Of a stretch of 7,421 nucleotides of DNA, positions 6,484-7,421 are shown one piece after another. Where the stretch lies: the NCBI GenBank assembly GCA_945877045.1, contig CAMCQW010000095.1:1-7421 (forward strand), in the 5' to 3' direction. Within the stretch, counting starts at the first letter, position 1. Each line of letters begins with the position of its first letter. This DNA comes from Chryseobacterium gleum. GTDB lineage: Bacteria > Bacteroidota > Bacteroidia > Flavobacteriales_D > Crocinitomicaceae. The notes below the pieces were generated by a model. That model made no database searches, had not been told where the DNA came from, and worked only from the letters and a program-made list of their open reading frames with translations. The position numbers were made by a program, and so were the translations under genes.

Positions 6484-7421
6484 ATGAAATTTCAATTTCT
6501 GATCTCAAAAATTATATTTATTCTTTTTTATTCAGTTGCGATTTTTGCGCAAGATAACACCTTTTACAGGAAGTACAATTTTGGTGGTATGCAAGGCGCT
6601 CTGCAATTGGCGACAACACTAGATGGGGGATTTGTAGCAACAGGTCAACACGAAGGAAACGGATCAGCAGGAGAATGTGATATCTACGTATACAAATTAG
6701 ATGTTTGTGGAAACATCGAGTGGTTTAATATCTATGGCACCGCCGCCCAAGAAGGCGGAAAAAGCATCCAACAAACTGCGGATACCGGTTACATTGTAAG
6801 TGGTTTATACTCCCAAGGCCCAAATCGAGCTTTTAACATGAAGCTAAATCCTCAAGGCATAACGCAATGGATTAAATTATACCCTTTTGAATGGATGATG
6901 TATGCTAAAGAATCGGCTAATGGCGATTTCATTTCCGTTGGCACTGGTGCAGGGCAACTTTACATCATTCGAACGGATAACTTAGGAAATTTAATTTGGT
7001 CAAAAAGAATCAATGGTCTAGGACCAACGAGTCTTTATTTGGATGAGCTATCAAATGGTGATATCATGGTAACAAGTATTGGTGCCAATACAGGAAGTGA
7101 TATTGCACTATGTCGCCTTGATGCGAATGGAAATATGATTTGGGGAAGATTGTATGGTGGTAGCGGTTGGAATGATCAGGATCATACTACATGGTCCTGT
7201 AAAGGATCTTTAAATCAAAACGATAGTTCTATTGTGATCACCTCACCTACCTACCTTGGTGGTTTTGCCAGTGAAAATATTCTGATTGCTAAAATAAACA
7301 TAAGCAACGGTTCTGTTTCATGGGCAAGAAGTGCAGGAGGCAGTGCTCGCGATCAGTCCAGAGACATTGTTAAATATCCCGGAGGATATGCGATTCTTGG
7401 AAACACAGCGTCCTTTCCAAC
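6484..7421 (+). CDS. Secreted beta-propeller-like repeat protein (3' partial)
   Basis: An open frame from ATG 6484 runs off the right edge; 312 complete codons are visible. It begins with a clear signal peptide (MKFQFLISKIIFILFYSVAIFAQ, cleavage probably after Ala22). The rest is a series of 43-60 residue repeats, each ending in a hydrophobic 'LD..GN..W' block: Trp80, Trp129, Trp172, Trp220 and Trp280 close five units and a sixth is cut. Between them lie 'YGG...D......T.DGGYI..G' blocks (for example TLDGGFVATG, TADTGYIVSG, YPGGYAILG). This repeat type is common in large secreted Bacteroidota proteins, which often end in a type IX secretion sorting domain; that end is outside the window, so the export route is inferred. 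No catalytic motif is visible and the function is unknown. It diverges from the phospholipase gene across 128 bp. Confidence 0.9.
   Translation, partial: MKFQFLISKIIFILFYSVAIFAQDNTFYRKYNFGGMQGALQLATTLDGGFVATGQHEGNGSAGECDIYVYKLDVCGNIEWFNIYGTAAQEGGKSIQQTADTGYIVSGLYSQGPNRAFNMKLNPQGITQWIKLYPFEWMMYAKESANGDFISVGTGAGQLYIIRTDNLGNLIWSKRINGLGPTSLYLDELSNGDIMVTSIGANTGSDIALCRLDANGNMIWGRLYGGSGWNDQDHTTWSCKGSLNQNDSSIVITSPTYLGGFASENILIAKINISNGSVSWARSAGGSARDQSRDIVKYPGGYAILGNTASFP

Overview
The window looks like a chromosomal fragment from a member of the Bacteroidota, probably a Flavobacteriales-type organism. The assignment is inferred from several things: the AT-rich base composition, exported proteins whose signal peptides end in '...FAQ' or '...SFSQ', a parvulin foldase of the form usual in this phylum, 'LD.NGN..W' propeller repeats typical of its secreted proteins, and promoter-like TAnnTTTG boxes. 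I see no rRNA, tRNA, CRISPR array, insertion sequence or phage gene. All four genes encode envelope or exported proteins.

Layout. (1) Positions 2-2914, plus strand: the 3' part of a large protein whose start lies left of the window. It holds the end of a small outer-membrane beta-barrel, an Asn/Thr-rich linker, eight Ig-like repeats of about 90 residues with a regular cysteine pattern, and a proline/lysine tail built from a 30-bp tandem repeat. (2) Positions 2988-5222, plus strand: a membrane-anchored periplasmic peptidyl-prolyl isomerase of the PpiD/SurA type, with its own likely promoter. (3) Positions 5270-6355, minus strand and convergent with the PPIase: an exported Ca2+-dependent phosphoinositide-specific phospholipase C-like protein that keeps the full catalytic residue set. 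(4) Positions 6484 to the right edge, plus strand and divergent from the phospholipase: the N-terminal part of a secreted repeat (propeller-like) protein, cut by the window end.

The genes do not form an obvious single operon. The first two point the same way but are separated by 73 bp carrying a likely promoter; the last two diverge from a 128-bp gap. A plausible functional link is that the PPIase helps fold exported proteins such as the disulfide- and Ig-rich barrel protein beside it, but this is inference from location only. The points most worth a second look are the barrel/Ig/Pro-rich architecture, the complete eukaryote-like PLC active site, the excess of Bacteroidota O-glycosylation motifs in the PPIase, and the inverted repeat in the divergent promoter region.
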